Assembly (NCBI GenBank): GCA_034370585.1
Contig: CP139759.1
Location: forward strand, 23,640,001-23,704,000
Length of the DNA: 64,000 bases
Source: Fragaria x ananassa
Lineage: Eukaryota; Streptophyta; Magnoliopsida; Rosales; Rosaceae
Direction of reading: 5' to 3'
Part shown: positions 13,267-26,039 of the stretch, piece by piece
Numbering within the stretch: the first letter of the stretch is position 1
Layout: every line of letters begins with the position of its first letter
Notes under the pieces: model-generated
Seen by the model: only the letters and a program-made list of their open reading frames with translations
Told to the model about the DNA's origin: nothing
The model's database searches: none
Program-made: the position numbers and the translations under genes

Positions 13267-13558
13267 GATTAGGGGATGTGCACACCCTTTTTCTTTTTTT
13301 GGTTAACACATTCACAAAAGGATAAAGTTTAAGTCATTAAAAGATAAAGTTTAAGTTATCAAAAAAGAAAAAAGAGTTGGACACATTCACAAAAAGATAA
13401 AGTTTAAGTCACTAAAAGATAAAATTTAAGTTATCAAAAAAGAAAAAAGAGTGTGATACATTCATAAAAAGATAAAGTTTAAATCACTATAAGACAAAAT
13501 TTAAGTTACCAAAAAAGAAAAAAGGGTGTGTGAATTTTACAACCCTAGATTAGTTGTG
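13267..13558. mobile_element. MITE-like block built of three tandem ~80-bp units
   Basis: Three head-to-tail units, each reading roughly cattcacaaaaagataaag, then taagtcactaaaagataa, then ttatcaaaaaagaaaaaa, fill about 13306-13530. The left edge cacaccctttttctttt is the inverse of the right edge aaaagaaaaaagggtgtg. Both sides carry tagattag (left near 13266, right near 13550), an 8-bp candidate target duplication as in hAT elements. The ends are imperfect, so superfamily is tentative. Confidence 0.5.
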
Positions 13559-14314
13559 TTTTGCAATGTATCGTGCAAAATGTGTTAATTCAGCTACTCC
13601 CAAATATAGGGCTTCATTTACCAAAAAAAAAAACTATAAGGCTTCCCCACCAAAACAAAGATGTATGAACTTTCATTTCGAGTTTATGTTAGCGATGAAT
13701 AGATTCTTACGTCCAATTCTTGAATCGTGATGAGTTGTGATTTGTGAACTTGTGGCTTCTTTGTAAATGGGGCGGAGGAAAAATACAAACAAAAATCACC
13801 ACATGTGATCGAGTTGGTAAGATCTACATGTGCAACTCCAACCTAGGTTTTCATTACACACACTGATTGGAGTGACATATCAATCTAGTCCTGGTGTCGG
13901 GGAAGGGGAGGAGAGGAAAAGTGTTCCAACATAACACGGATTAATCTCTTGGTCTAGAAAAGTTTCCAAGCAAACCACGTTTAAAAACAGAGAAAACATC
14001 AAACAAACCAAAGCCATAAACAAGGTTGGTCAGGAAGGTTGAAATGAATAACGTTCAACTCCGCCATATTCCAGAAGCAAGAAAAAGCCCGAATTGACCC
14101 AGAACAGCCAACGACATTCAAACATTGCCTGCCCTGCGTATCGTACATTGTTAATATATTTGTACTTGACTCCACAACTTATGAACTTATGGGGGATTAC
14201 TGCACAAAAAGGTGGTGGCCGATTTCTATAAATTAAACCAGCTAATGGCAATGGGTACATTACATACAAAGCCCTACTCGTTCTCTTATTTTTACCGCTT
14301 CCTAACTGTGATGA

Positions 14315-17300
14315 TCAAACGCCTGCTGTTCTTTCGCAATTCGATGTTCTTAATTTTACATTGCTTACCGAATCACGTCCTAATCTCTCAGAGTCGGTTA
14401 ACTTTCTACTGCTACTACTACTACTACTACTGGCTAACTTTCTACACTGTTTAGTGATGTCAGAATTCAAAAAAGGACCACTCACTTTGCCATCTGAATC
14501 TGCAAACCTGCGGCTATCCTCGAAAGGTCGGCTGTCCCAAAATCCTACGGACTCGCTGGCACTTGAAGCGTACCGGTTTGAATCAGAAAGTGGCGAGTGC
14601 TTCAAACTCACGGGTGAGGAAGAGGATGAGGAAGAACTGTCACAATCCGAAAAACTTCTCCCAGGGCTATTCCACCCACGTCCTGGATCACCGCATGAAT
14701 AATCGGAGCAATCATCGGTGCTAGTAGAATACCATGTGCTATCAGTACTAGAAGAACCTTCGTCAGAACGGCTGCTGATAAGAGAAGAATTGTCACTTGA
14801 TGAGTCCTCTTCTGAAATCCTTTGCAATAGTGGATAACTGGTAGAATTCTCTGGAGGACAAGTAGGGGATTGAGAACCACTTGGATGAGTGGAAAAGGAA
14901 TTTGATTTCAAATTGGTACTCTTTCCACTGATACATGAAGGAATGGCTCTATGTTTTGGATCTGAAGATATTATTCTGTTCCTTATTAATCTCGGGGCTC
15001 TCGCCGAGCACCTGCAGAGTAGTTTAGTCAAAAGCCAAAACAATGAAGACTAGAAAAGTTAAAAAAACCAAAGAGGTCCAGGCATCACCTTGAATAAAGA
15101 AGCATGTACGCCCCTTTCGCCAAGACATTTTCAAGCTCTACAGCAGTCACCTGCCCAACCATATCCGATATATTAGGAAAAAAAAAATTACAGTGTTTAT
15201 GCATGTAATTAAACAACCAAGCAATTAAGAGCACACCAAACATGAAACATGAATCAATAAGAAAAGCTAAATGGACCAGAAATACACATAGCCCTTAGAA
15301 GCTTTAGATACTAATTAATCATCAATGAGTACCAAACTTAAAAGTAACCTAAAGCCTTTACGCTTGTCTATGTCAGATACATATTCCTTTTGGTAAAACA
15401 AAAATGTAGAGGCCACAAAGATATAGATGTGCATACATGTAATTCGTAAGGCAAACACAATATAGCCAGAACTTCCTAAAATTAACGCATTGGTATCCTA
15501 CTTAAAAAAATAAATAAATGAACAAACAATGAAGTTGCAAATAAAAACACCAACTTTTCTATAAACATACCGTGCTGTCATCAACCTTGAACCACTTGTT
15601 CTGCAGATTCTTAACATAGCACACATAATGACCAGAAAATGCGGCATTCATGACATCCAAGTGAACAACAACCCCATACAGCTTGTATATAGGTGATTTA
15701 TCACTTGTGCCACTCATGTAAGGCGCCAAGTCCAGAATTTCAGGAAACCGTATGGGCTTATTGATCTTCCCAAATTTCCCGGACTGTTTGAGAAGGAAAA
15801 AAAAGGAAAAAAGATAAGTATGAGAAAATATGAAACCTTTAAAGCACCACTTTGAAAGAATCAATTACCTGAAATCGCTTCAATGCAATAGTAAGGACAT
15901 TGGGAGCTTCCAGTATTGTCAACTTCTTTTTAGCCTTCTCATAAGATTTGCATCTGTGATACATACACATTGTAAAACACTGAAGTTGGTACATCTCAAA
16001 GCCAATGATTTCATACGTATATCAACTCCAATAAGGTATCAATATTTATTAACTTTGAGGGAATCATCCAGAGGCAGATTACAAAATGGGTAAAGAGAGG
16101 TAAACCATTCAAAATTCTTTGTAACTATAACAGAAATTTGTCTTTCCACAATTCATTATGCTGCACTAACGAAAAGAATAACATTATCTTGCTATACCTT
16201 TCGCACTCAGTAATTTATGTACAGCAAGCATCATGACACATGAAAGGAATACTTTCCCTGCATCTCATCTTAAGATAGTGTTTTTAGTTTTAATTTTTAT
16301 CTAATGTACAGCAAGCATCATGACACATGAAAGGAATACTTTCCCTGCATCTCATCTTAAGATAGTGTTTTTAGTTTTTAATTTTTATCTAATGTACCAT
16401 TTTGTCCACATTTACTATCTCCTTTCACCAATATATATGTACTATCTCTAAGAGAAAAATTGAAAGGTACACCAAAATGATTATCATAGGGATTTAGCTT
16501 TTCTAGTTATCCAATGCACCCCAGAAGGACTTAACAGTATAGCCTCATCAGCACACTTAACATATAGCTATTCTGTTTTATTGTTCTTCTTTTTTCCTTT
16601 TTTTTAGACAAGAATTGCATTGCATATAGAAAATAGGTATTCTCAAAAGCATTAAGAAACATAGCTAACCTGCTACATTGGTACTTATTTTCACCATCTA
16701 AGACCTCAGTGCCAGTAAATCGCCGAAGAGCCTCTTCCAGGGTTGCTATGTCGCCCTCAATTTCCACAGTAAGATCCATCATTCTTTCTTGCCGCTCCGA
16801 CTTGCCTTGGCACCTTGAGCATTTTATCTGATGCATAAAAAAATTATTTTCAATTAACAGTAGCATGGCAACGATCAAACAGCATTCAAACATAGTTGGA
16901 CTACAACAGAAATATGGTAGGTAATACTATACATTACCTTTGATCGAAGGTAACCTCCAAAGGTAAGGCCTATTAAAGTTGTTTCCTCCTTCAAAGAACG
17001 CGGAGCATTAACCCCAGATTCCATAAGGCAAACGGATTGCATTGTGTCAATAGCATGTCTGTGAATACAACTCATGAATTAAGAACAGTGTGTTGGTGAA
17101 AGAAAGTACTAAATTGACTAATGCAAAGACATGGCTACAGGCTCCAGATATATAGAGAGCTAGCACACCTTAAAAACTCATGGGCATCTTCCTCTCTCCC
17201 ATTACCAAGTTGACTTCCAATATTTCTTAGCTGGGAAAGTATTCCAATAGGAGACAGTGGAGACTTCCCTTCCTTTGCCTTCAAAATTAGAATTTCAAAC

Positions 17301-17956
17301 TCACACATGAAACACCAATCCTTCTTTGCACCTGACAAGTAGTAAAGACTCGTCAATAAATTTTCTATAATACAGGAGTTTATGGTTGTACTAAAATAAA
17401 GCTCAATTAAATCCATAATTCTGATGCTTGAAAACATACAAGATTTAGAATGGAGTCCCTGAAGCAAATAAGCAGTCAGAGGCGGAGTAAATGCCAAGCA
17501 TTGGAGGACTGCATTGGCATAGCAGCTGCACAATAGGAATAAAGATCATGTTAGAAAGAAAATTGACGAAAGAACAATAAACAAGGAAATCAACAAAAGA
17601 AGCAAATCAACTCTGAATGCATATAAGTAGTTTATACCCTACTCGATAATCGGTCTATTAGATAAACCTTGAAAAACTGGGTTATAAATTATTCTATCAT
17701 ACTCATCAAAGGATTTCGGTCACAAGGACGAATTGTATAACGTGATAACTCAGTAGAGAATACCCTAGCCGGTTGTTCCTTTCCTGATAGACCACCAATT
17801 AGAAAACACTACCAGACCCATACACATCAGCAGGCACATATGTTAAGGGCCTCCATTTACACAAGCTCTTATGGAATGCTTCAAGGAACATAACTAATCA
17901 ATCATAAAACCACACTTGATCTCAGTATATTGTACACTAGTGCTATGTGTGTGTGT

Positions 17957-17987
<31 letters not shown>

Positions 17988-18535
17988 GACAGGAGAGAGG
18001 AGAGAGGAGGGGGAACTCACAAACACACACACTCACTCAACAACACACAAAAACTTACTGTCCTCCGATTCTTAATATCTCCTCACAACATAAATTGCGA
18101 TAGTTTTCAGTTAGTTAGAGAACAATCCAACTTTCTTAAGTATGCCACATTCCTATAAATACTTACAGAAGTCTTATTCGCCACAGATAAGCCATTTGTC
18201 AATTAATTAAAAAAAAACAGTTAATACGGTTCACACGCAGCGCAGGCTCGCCAAGTTCAGTAAATAATGTAGTTATTTTACAGTCTGGGGCCATTTACAA
18301 CTCTGGCACGGTAGTGGATGGTATTAGACCATACATATAACACTTTGTGATACTGACTACTATGCAATAAGACAAGCCCACATAGTTGGTGATACTGACT
18401 ACTATGCAACAACACAAGCACATATGGTTAATAGTTGAGCCTTCAAAAATATCTACCCAGTCATATAGCTACTCAATTGTATGCATTAGGCCGAGGGGAC
18501 GCCTGCCTGGGCGTCACCCATTTTTCCAGCAAAAA

Positions 18536-18578
<43 letters not shown>

Positions 18579-21500
18579 CTACTCAATGGCATGCATGTCC
18601 TACTCAGATGCTGTTACCTGTTACCACAGTTTATAAGGCCAGAAGGGTGCAATTCCACCTTGTTCCAATTGTAAAGCTTGACAAATACTTCATACGGAAA
18701 TAGTTCCTGCAGAAACAAAACAGATAATTAGCCACATTATACTGCATGACAGTTAAAGGTGTATATTCAAAATAATAGAATAAAATGCAAAACCTTCTCA
18801 GCATGTTTTCCTGCAATTTCACCCCCAACTCCCAAAGGATAGTGCTTTGAGAGTTTAGGTCCTCTAAACTGATCAAAAACTTTAAATACAGAAGTCTTCA
18901 AGCCAGTCTTATCATTTAAGGATCTTGTAACCTGAGATGAAACAGTATCACTAGCCTCAACAGAATGACCGTTTCCAGATTTTACACTTACACCGGAAGA
19001 GCCTCGGCCACCAGATACAAGACAAGCATCTGAAACACTAGATGACTGACAATCAGCTTCTCTAGACTTCAACGTTCTACTGCTGTTCTTAGAAATATGA
19101 CTCGACCTTTCTGAACTTGTAGGCACCACTCTACTAGAATGCAAAGCCTCTTTACTTGAAACAATTTCACTGCTAAGAGATTTGTGACCATTAGACGAGG
19201 ATGATGCCATAAATTTAATTTCTCTAGAGTTGAATGTAGGTGAATTATTGGGAGGTCCACTATCATCATTTCTCAACCCTTTGAAGTTTAGGGATGTGGA
19301 GTTCCTGAGCTTTGAAACATCTCCACTAATCTTTTCCAATAACTCAGCCCCATATACAGACTTATGCCCTGAAGTGTCTGGAAGAGCATCGTCTAATATA
19401 CTGCCAATTGACTCAGAGTCTCCTGTATGTAGGGGGACAGCAGTGGATGATTCAAACGAAATGTGAGAGGAGGATCCAGAAGGAGATATCTTGCTTTTAC
19501 TAGCAATACAGGAACTGGACACATGATCATCACTCTCAGACTCGAAAGAATCAAGAGTTCTTCCCCAGAAATCAGACGATGTTGTACATGACTTGGTAGC
19601 TGGACGGCATGGACCCTTACTTCTGCCATTATAATTCACATCTGAAGAAGAGTTTGATATCTGCTCGTTCTCTCCATTATTGCAACTAGGTTTAACCTGA
19701 TTTGACTTACTTAGTTTTGCAAATCCATCCACAGAATCAACCAAGCAAGCAAACTTTGGGGATAATGGCCTAGATTGATCAATTTGCTCCAGATTAAATG
19801 AATTCTGCAGCATGTCAATGGAATCATTAACAGATTGGTGTGCATCTGCTCTGTCAGGTTCGAAAGAACTAACACTTTCACTGACAGAAACATCATCCGA
19901 AGATCCACTACCATTTGTAGAAGTAGAAAATCCAGAAAAAGAGGTAGCTGATGACCCAGAAGGAGAATTTATCTCTTTCCTATTGGCAAGATATTCATCT
20001 TCACTATCATCATCCTTTACACACTGAACCTCTAGAGGGCAACCAGGATTAGGAACTGCAGGTTCCTCGGAGATTTCTTCAGTTGACTGCCTAGCTTCAA
20101 ACTTGTCAGCATTAGATTCAAGATTTTTCTTGGTCACCTTCTGGCCTTCATCACTTTCCCCATCAACATTTGGATCAACTGTGGGTGCTGGCTGGCAATT
20201 TTCCCTGTGACCTTGTCGCCAGTGAACAATTTGACATTCCCCAGAACTGAAACATTTGGTGCAGGTGTCACACATCAATCTTATAAAATAAAATACTATA
20301 CCCTATTATAAGAGCCTGAGAGAGAGAACATAATATGAAGAGAAGGTTTTTTGTGTGTGTGTCTAATGAACCTACAATTGAACAAATGAGCAACATGAGA
20401 ATAATAACTTTAATTGTCTAATTTAGGGTTTAGAAAATTACAGCCTGCAATGCAATCAAAATTTACATGTTCCTCACTTTGGTTGACAGAAAATTTAATT
20501 TCCCCCATTTTCACCACTGTAGAACCAATACGTGTGGAATTAGGTTGTAATGAATGGTACACTTGTTCATTTGTGATAATTTTTTCTTCCATCAATAACA
20601 GTAGATTTATCCTTGGATCTTAAATTATAAAAGCAAACTATAGCCGTAAATTTGTTGAATTTAGAACCCCAGTGTCTTAGACATCATTAAGCCTAAACTC
20701 GAAGGACTGAGAGTATAGCTTGCCATGATATCACTTGGTTTGGATGTAGAAACAATAAATGTCACGCGCTAAAACTCGAACAGCGTCTATATGAAAAATA
20801 AGATAATTGTTGAATAATACTAGCAATACACTATTACTAAGCGTAATCAATCATGTGATAAGCTCTATGAACACCTACCAGAATCATCACAATTAACAAA
20901 CAAGTATGTGTGTATAACAAAAGAAAAGAAACTTTTGATCACTTTAATCAGGGTTGGCCACGAGAAAATTTTTAATTCAGCACTAAAGCCTTAATTCTTG
21001 TCTGGTGTTAAAGATGTGAAAAAGTTTCAACGATTTCTCACAATTACTAGGGCTTTGATTCACAGCCTAAACCTCCCCATATATCCCAAATATGACACCG
21101 AAAGGGTGTGTTTTATAATAACCACAGAAGTTCAGTATCATTTATAGAGTACTTCTTCTTCAATAAGAGAACTATTGTCAAAAGAATTTTGGTTTCAGTA
21201 TAACTCTAAATAGCTTCCTAATCCTTTTGAATTTCCAAGGAATTATAAGACAAAAATCAAATTAAACAAGGCAAAATTAAAAATCCCCAATCCGTGTGTG
21301 TATATAAACAGCCCCTATAGAAAACGATACCAGCCCCAAATTCATAGAATTACAAACCCTAAAAGCTGAGATTTGACGAGCTCAAAAGGACTAAAATACA
21401 GAGAGAGATATGAGTGAATCACGTACCAGTACCGGACCGCCTTGCAGCGGGCGCAGCGGGTGGTGGTGGGGCAGTAGCAGACGGCGCAATAAGAATCCCT

Positions 21501-21719
21501 CTTCTCAGGAGGAGCCAAAACGACGTCGTAGCCAGCCGTGACCTCAAACTCGGCCCTAGCAGCTTCCGCGGCGGCCAAAGCCAACAGCCGCTTGATCTCC
21601 TCACCTCTGGCCGCGGCTTGGCGCCATTTGTGGCGAGCGACGAAGAATCCGATCACCGGCACCAGGACGCAGGCCACCAGCACCAGGCTCCGAAACCCTA
21701 GATCCACCGATACATGCAT
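14315..21719 (-). CDS. UBP16-like: Ubiquitin carboxyl-terminal hydrolase, UBP16-like with MYND zinc finger
   Basis: A deubiquitinating cysteine protease (peptidase C19). Joining 11 minus-strand exons gives 1139 codons plus stop with every GT-AG junction in phase: 21427-21719, 18794-20246, 18618-18706, 17440-17525, 17169-17331, 16938-17058, 16670-16827, 15869-15953, 15571-15783, 15089-15150, 14315-15011. Residues about 11-28 form a hydrophobic anchor. A MYND finger (CAVCYC through HWRQGHRENC) spans about 73-115. A long Ser-rich low-complexity region follows. The catalytic core opens with GLINCGNSCYANA (nucleophile Cys about 613), and the His box FSGHYVCYVK has His about 868. The tail is Ser/Asp-rich, like Arabidopsis UBP16, which is somewhat shorter. 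The plant UBP15/16/17/19 subfamily is known for growth and stress roles; membrane anchoring is inferred. The start is chosen because MHVSVDLGFRSLVLV aligns with that family's N-terminus. Confidence 0.93.
16218..16392. repeat. Near-perfect 87-bp tandem duplication in a UBP intron
   Basis: Copies at 16218-16304 and 16305-16392 both begin tgtacagcaagcatcatgac and differ by a single extra T. They lie in the intron between the seventh and eighth coding exons, so the protein is unaffected. Confidence 0.9.
17948..18012. repeat. (GT)n/(GA)n microsatellite in a UBP intron
   Basis: A short tgtgtgtgtg run passes into gagagaga runs with interruptions. It lies in the large intron between the third and fourth exons and is the sole basis of the open frame seen there. 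Confidence 0.85.
18484..18520 (+). other. Fragment resembling the 3' end of 5.8S rRNA
   Basis: The run cattaggccgaggggacgcc followed by tgcctgggcgtcaccca closely matches the conserved plant 5.8S rRNA 3' end entering ITS2 (from memory CATTAGGCCGAGGGCACG then TCTGCCTGGGCGTCAC), with a few substitutions. It sits in the UBP intron about 20 bp before a (TA)n tract. It is far too short to be functional and is most likely a filler insertion of rDNA. Confidence 0.65.
18538..18577. repeat. (TA)n microsatellite in a UBP intron
   Basis: About 19 uninterrupted AT/TA dinucleotides directly after the 5.8S-like fragment. Confidence 0.95.
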
Positions 21720-22359
21720 TTATCCTCCGGTGAGTAACACGCGCATCCAAACCGAGCCCCAAACCCTAGGGCTCCAATCGGACATAGATTTAGGCAAACG
21801 GGGGTTGAGAAAAGAGCCTGCGGAGCGATCAGACGGCTAAATCGGAGCTGCCGGCGGAGAGCGAGAGAGACAGCGGCGGTTGCGGAATTTGGAGAGAGAG
21901 AAATTCCGGCGAGGGGAATCGGAGAATGACGGAAATGAGGGGTTTGGTTTTGCTTGGGGAGTAGTGCTTGTTGTGGCCGTTGTGGAGCTCTCTCTTCTTT
22001 TTCGTGACGGTTTTTTTTTTTTTATTTCCTTTTTTTTTTGGTGGATTCGGACAATAATGAAGAAATCGTTTCGGTGGATGAGAGAGAAAGAGAGGGGGTA
22101 TTTCGGGGAATATTAAATTGAATTTAAGGAATATAATTAAATAATATATTTTTGTCTTTTTGGTTCGTTGAGAAAATTTATGGTCGGAGGCAAGGAATTT
22201 CGTAGCATCGAGATGCGTGAATTCTTTACTCTCTGAAATATTCGGGTTTGAGGTGTCCGGTTCGGACCGGCAGTGGACCGGTTTTGGTCTGGGTTGGAGC
22301 GATGCGCGTGTGAAGGAGATATTGGATGGATGATGGAGCGGTTTGCTCTGGCCTCTGGG

Positions 22360-22397
<38 letters not shown>

Positions 22398-25300
22398 AGA
22401 ACCATTACTCTTGGGAGTTTGTCATATTTGGAGAGTGGAAAATCTTCATTTATGGAATTGGAATTTGCGCTAGTAATTGCCTTGCTAGGCATGAATGAGT
22501 GGAAAATAGAAATAGACATGATATATGATCATGAAAACGTATTCAATGAGTTGTGGATTCATGTTTTACGTTATGTTGTGTTATGTACTGATATAAATAT
22601 ATCGACTTACTTGATATGTCAGTTAGTATTTATTTTATTTGGAGTTTACCCTAGGCAATATTGGAGATGTTGTCCAAATATAACGCAATTCCATTGTACT
22701 TTTAGAAATGACAACATTTTGATTTATGAACATTTGAGTATAATTTTGTTGCTAGCTTAACTTGTTCAATTTCTCTAGCTCGCTATATAAATGGAATCCA
22801 ACTATGTCATCCTTTGCCATGTTCTTTTTTTGTTGGATTTCAAAACTTATTTTCTCTAGTCTAAATAATTTTAGATCAAATTACTATAAAATGACACTTT
22901 CTTCTTCTTTTTGCCGCATATATATCTAAATGATGAACTTGCAATGCGGCAACCTTGAATCAGATTTTTTTTTTCTGCCTCTCATAATATTAGTGGCTAT
23001 TCCTCGTTTGCATAGGTGAAGTTACTATTTAGTTAATATAGCTTTTGATTGTAATGAGAAGCCATTCCTAATTTCACCAAAAAAATGCAAAACATAAATT
23101 ATAAAACTAATGCCAATTTCTCAATATTAGGTTTGAGTTTACTTTACAATATTAGGTCGGTTGATTGATATAAATATCACTATTGTAATGTTGCAAAGGT
23201 GACTAGGATTACATTAGGCATGGTCCAAGAAAACATAGAATAATGAATGAGCGTGTGTGTTCAGTGTTTGGGTCAAATAAGAATGCATAATTTTCTAATG
23301 GTATTTGCCTGAATCCACCATTTGGACTGAAATCTTCAACAATTCATAGAAAAATTAATGGTGGATTGACTAAATGAACCATTTTTCTGTGTGGGTGGTG
23401 ATTTTTCTCGACGAGAGATCTTGGGGGTACAAGATTGGCTGAAAAGACTATTAGGGAATCTGACATGGAAGAGAATCATATATAGTCCACTTATTACAAG
23501 TAAAGAATTATTGGTGCCCCAAAATCTAAGGTATTAGGGTGTTGATTATTCTAGAAACGTTTAGATTTTTGGTTTATAGTTTCTATAAGCGAATTTAACA
23601 ACATCATAATTCAACATTCTTGAAGCACACTAAAATACATATATTGTGAGCTATAAATCCTTGAAAAATAACATAAACAAACAAACTTTTAGTCTTCAAT
23701 TAGTTACATATACTTGACTATAGTCGAAGGTTGAAAAAGTTGAAGATGGATATCCACGAGCACTTTTAATCTCTTCCATATTTTCCGCATTCTCTTCCGT
23801 GCATTTTAAAGTAAAAGATAGTCGATGGTTGAAGAAACTCAATTGACAATGTTGACAATATTATTGACTATGGTACATGTGAGTTTACAATATACAATAT
23901 AGTATTTCATCATGACATGACCTATGATGAAAGTTCAACTCAATCTTATCCTTAATATCCCCAAAAGTCTTGGTGCAAGAAAAATGAATTGAATTGAACA
24001 ATTCATTTTTACTCTTTGATCACAAAAAAAAGAAGCTTTTATTAAAGATCGAGCTAAACACACCGCCTATACCTCGTTTTAGGGCTACTTGACATCGCTC
24101 CGTAAGATTGATCGAAGAAACTAATAAAGCATGTAGAGATCGTTTGTGTGATGGTGCAAGATTGGGGGATCGATCCTTTAACTCTAAACGCTATTGATAC
24201 CAACCCTAAAAAGTAGAATGATTTTTCCCAAGAACCAAAAGTCAATTTAGCAAAGCATTATGTACGCAATCTATAAACGAAAAGTATGTTTTCCTAAGCA
24301 TGATTGAAAGGTTATGCCTAATTGGGCAAGGTCTTTCATCTGTTAACCAACCAGTGAACATATTATCTATTGGACCAGCCTCATCCTCGTTTGCTTTTAA
24401 CCAAAAAGAGCAAAATGTTAAAGCCCTCAGGTCCTACATATAATGAAATCACTTTCTATGTATTTGTGGGAATTCTCTGGAACTTGAGCAATAATTTCTG
24501 GGAAGTAGGCAAGGCTTAGATATGAAAGAGAGGCTTCCTTGAACAGGTAGGAATCTATTGCTGGCTTGCTGGTGCACACGGCTTTTGGTTTAGGGCAATT
24601 TTAACTTATGTGTTTGTCGACGTGCATAAAGCAGAATGAAGAGGAAAACGAAAGGGGAAAGAATAAGAGTTTGTTCTTGGATTTTGCCTAGTATTTCTTG
24701 AGGTTGAAGTCATCTACGAATGAGAACAGAATTGGGAATGGCCGGGACCCTGGATGTGGTGGTCGATTGTTTTCAGATTAGGTCTTGATTGATACTGTGG
24801 AAAACTATGGTGACTCGTTTTCTTTTGATCAATCATTCATACATTGGTAGTGTGAATGATTGTTGTTTTGAAGGATGTTAAAAAAGAAAAGAAAAAAGTG
24901 TTGTTTTGAAGACATAAAGGCCCAAATGATATATGGATTTGATGAAATCCATGCGATTGAGATCCAAATCATCCAATATGGACCATTTTTTTTTGTCAGA
25001 CCAATATGAAGACCATAAGTGGTATATTTCCTAGCCCAATAATGATGTGTAACGTTATACCAAAGAAGACTTAAAACTCATTGAAATCGAGTAGGGGTGT
25101 AAAATATTGGAATAGATTCTCATAATCTGAAGAATTTTTTCGAGGACAAATCTACTCGGACTCAGTTTGGGTAAGGAAGAATTAGTAAGCTTAAGGTGAA
25201 TTCTTCTGTAGGCGGAGTTATAGTAAGAAAACGGGTCAAGTGAGAGATGGCCAAACTAATTTAAGACGAAATAACTCAAGTGGATTTGAATAAAATGATT

Positions 25301-26030
25301 GGTAAGTTTGATAGAATCCGTAGCAAATACGAAATCCTCTACACATCATCTTAAGGGTGGAGTTTTGGTCGCACTAGTGCTTGACTTGCGAAAGTTGCAC
25401 AATACTATGCACACTAACAAGATATTTTCTCAAACTCATCTATAAATAATAAGGTGAACAAATGAGATAAGCAATCAATTCAGATTATATTTATGACACG
25501 TTTACTTAATTGAAATAGAAAATAATCATGAATTAGAAACAATTGCAATGAGAGAAGAAATGAATTGGTATAGATTTCGAATATTGATTCATAAACTCAT
25601 CCGTTCTCTGTAATCAAGTTCCTGAATTCAGGAATTGATATTTTGATAATGAGGTGAGACATAGATTTTAGCTCGTTTACAAATTAGAGTGTCTCTCTCT
25701 ATGCTAAACCCTACCTGAAAAAAAGAAAGAAAAAGGGCAAGATATATACCATAACTAAGTAGATCGTCAGCCTCTGTTTCTCGCTGTCCATTTGCAACAA
25801 TCCATCAATATCGTTTGATGTTACCACCGAGCAGATCAACCTTAAAATTCTAAATAAATCATAACGAAAGATGTGGAAATAAAATTCTCGGAATTTAAAT
25901 CAAGGAAAAAAAGAAAAAGAAAAGTTAAAAAAGAAATGAAAATGGCCGGACCTAAAATAACGCTGTGCGGTTTAAAGCCTAGTCAGCCCTAAACTTTCCA
26001 CCCCTCACTCTCCAACAGAGTATCAATCAG
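21720..26030. other. UBP promoter side and long intergenic stretch
   Basis: The first 500 bases hold the GC-richer 5' leader of the UBP gene, transcribed to the left. A poly(T) run of about 38 bases (22362-22396) and ccggttcggaccgg-type short palindromes near 22258 are present. The remaining 3.6 kb is AT-rich, with only short open frames (for example 22326-22760, seeded by the T run) and no recognised gene. Confidence 0.5.
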
Positions 26031-26039
26031 TCTTCTCTC

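Noticed and set aside
21880..22116. A 78-codon frame upstream of the UBP gene
   Set aside because: Spans the UBP leader on the opposite strand and T-rich low-complexity sequence.
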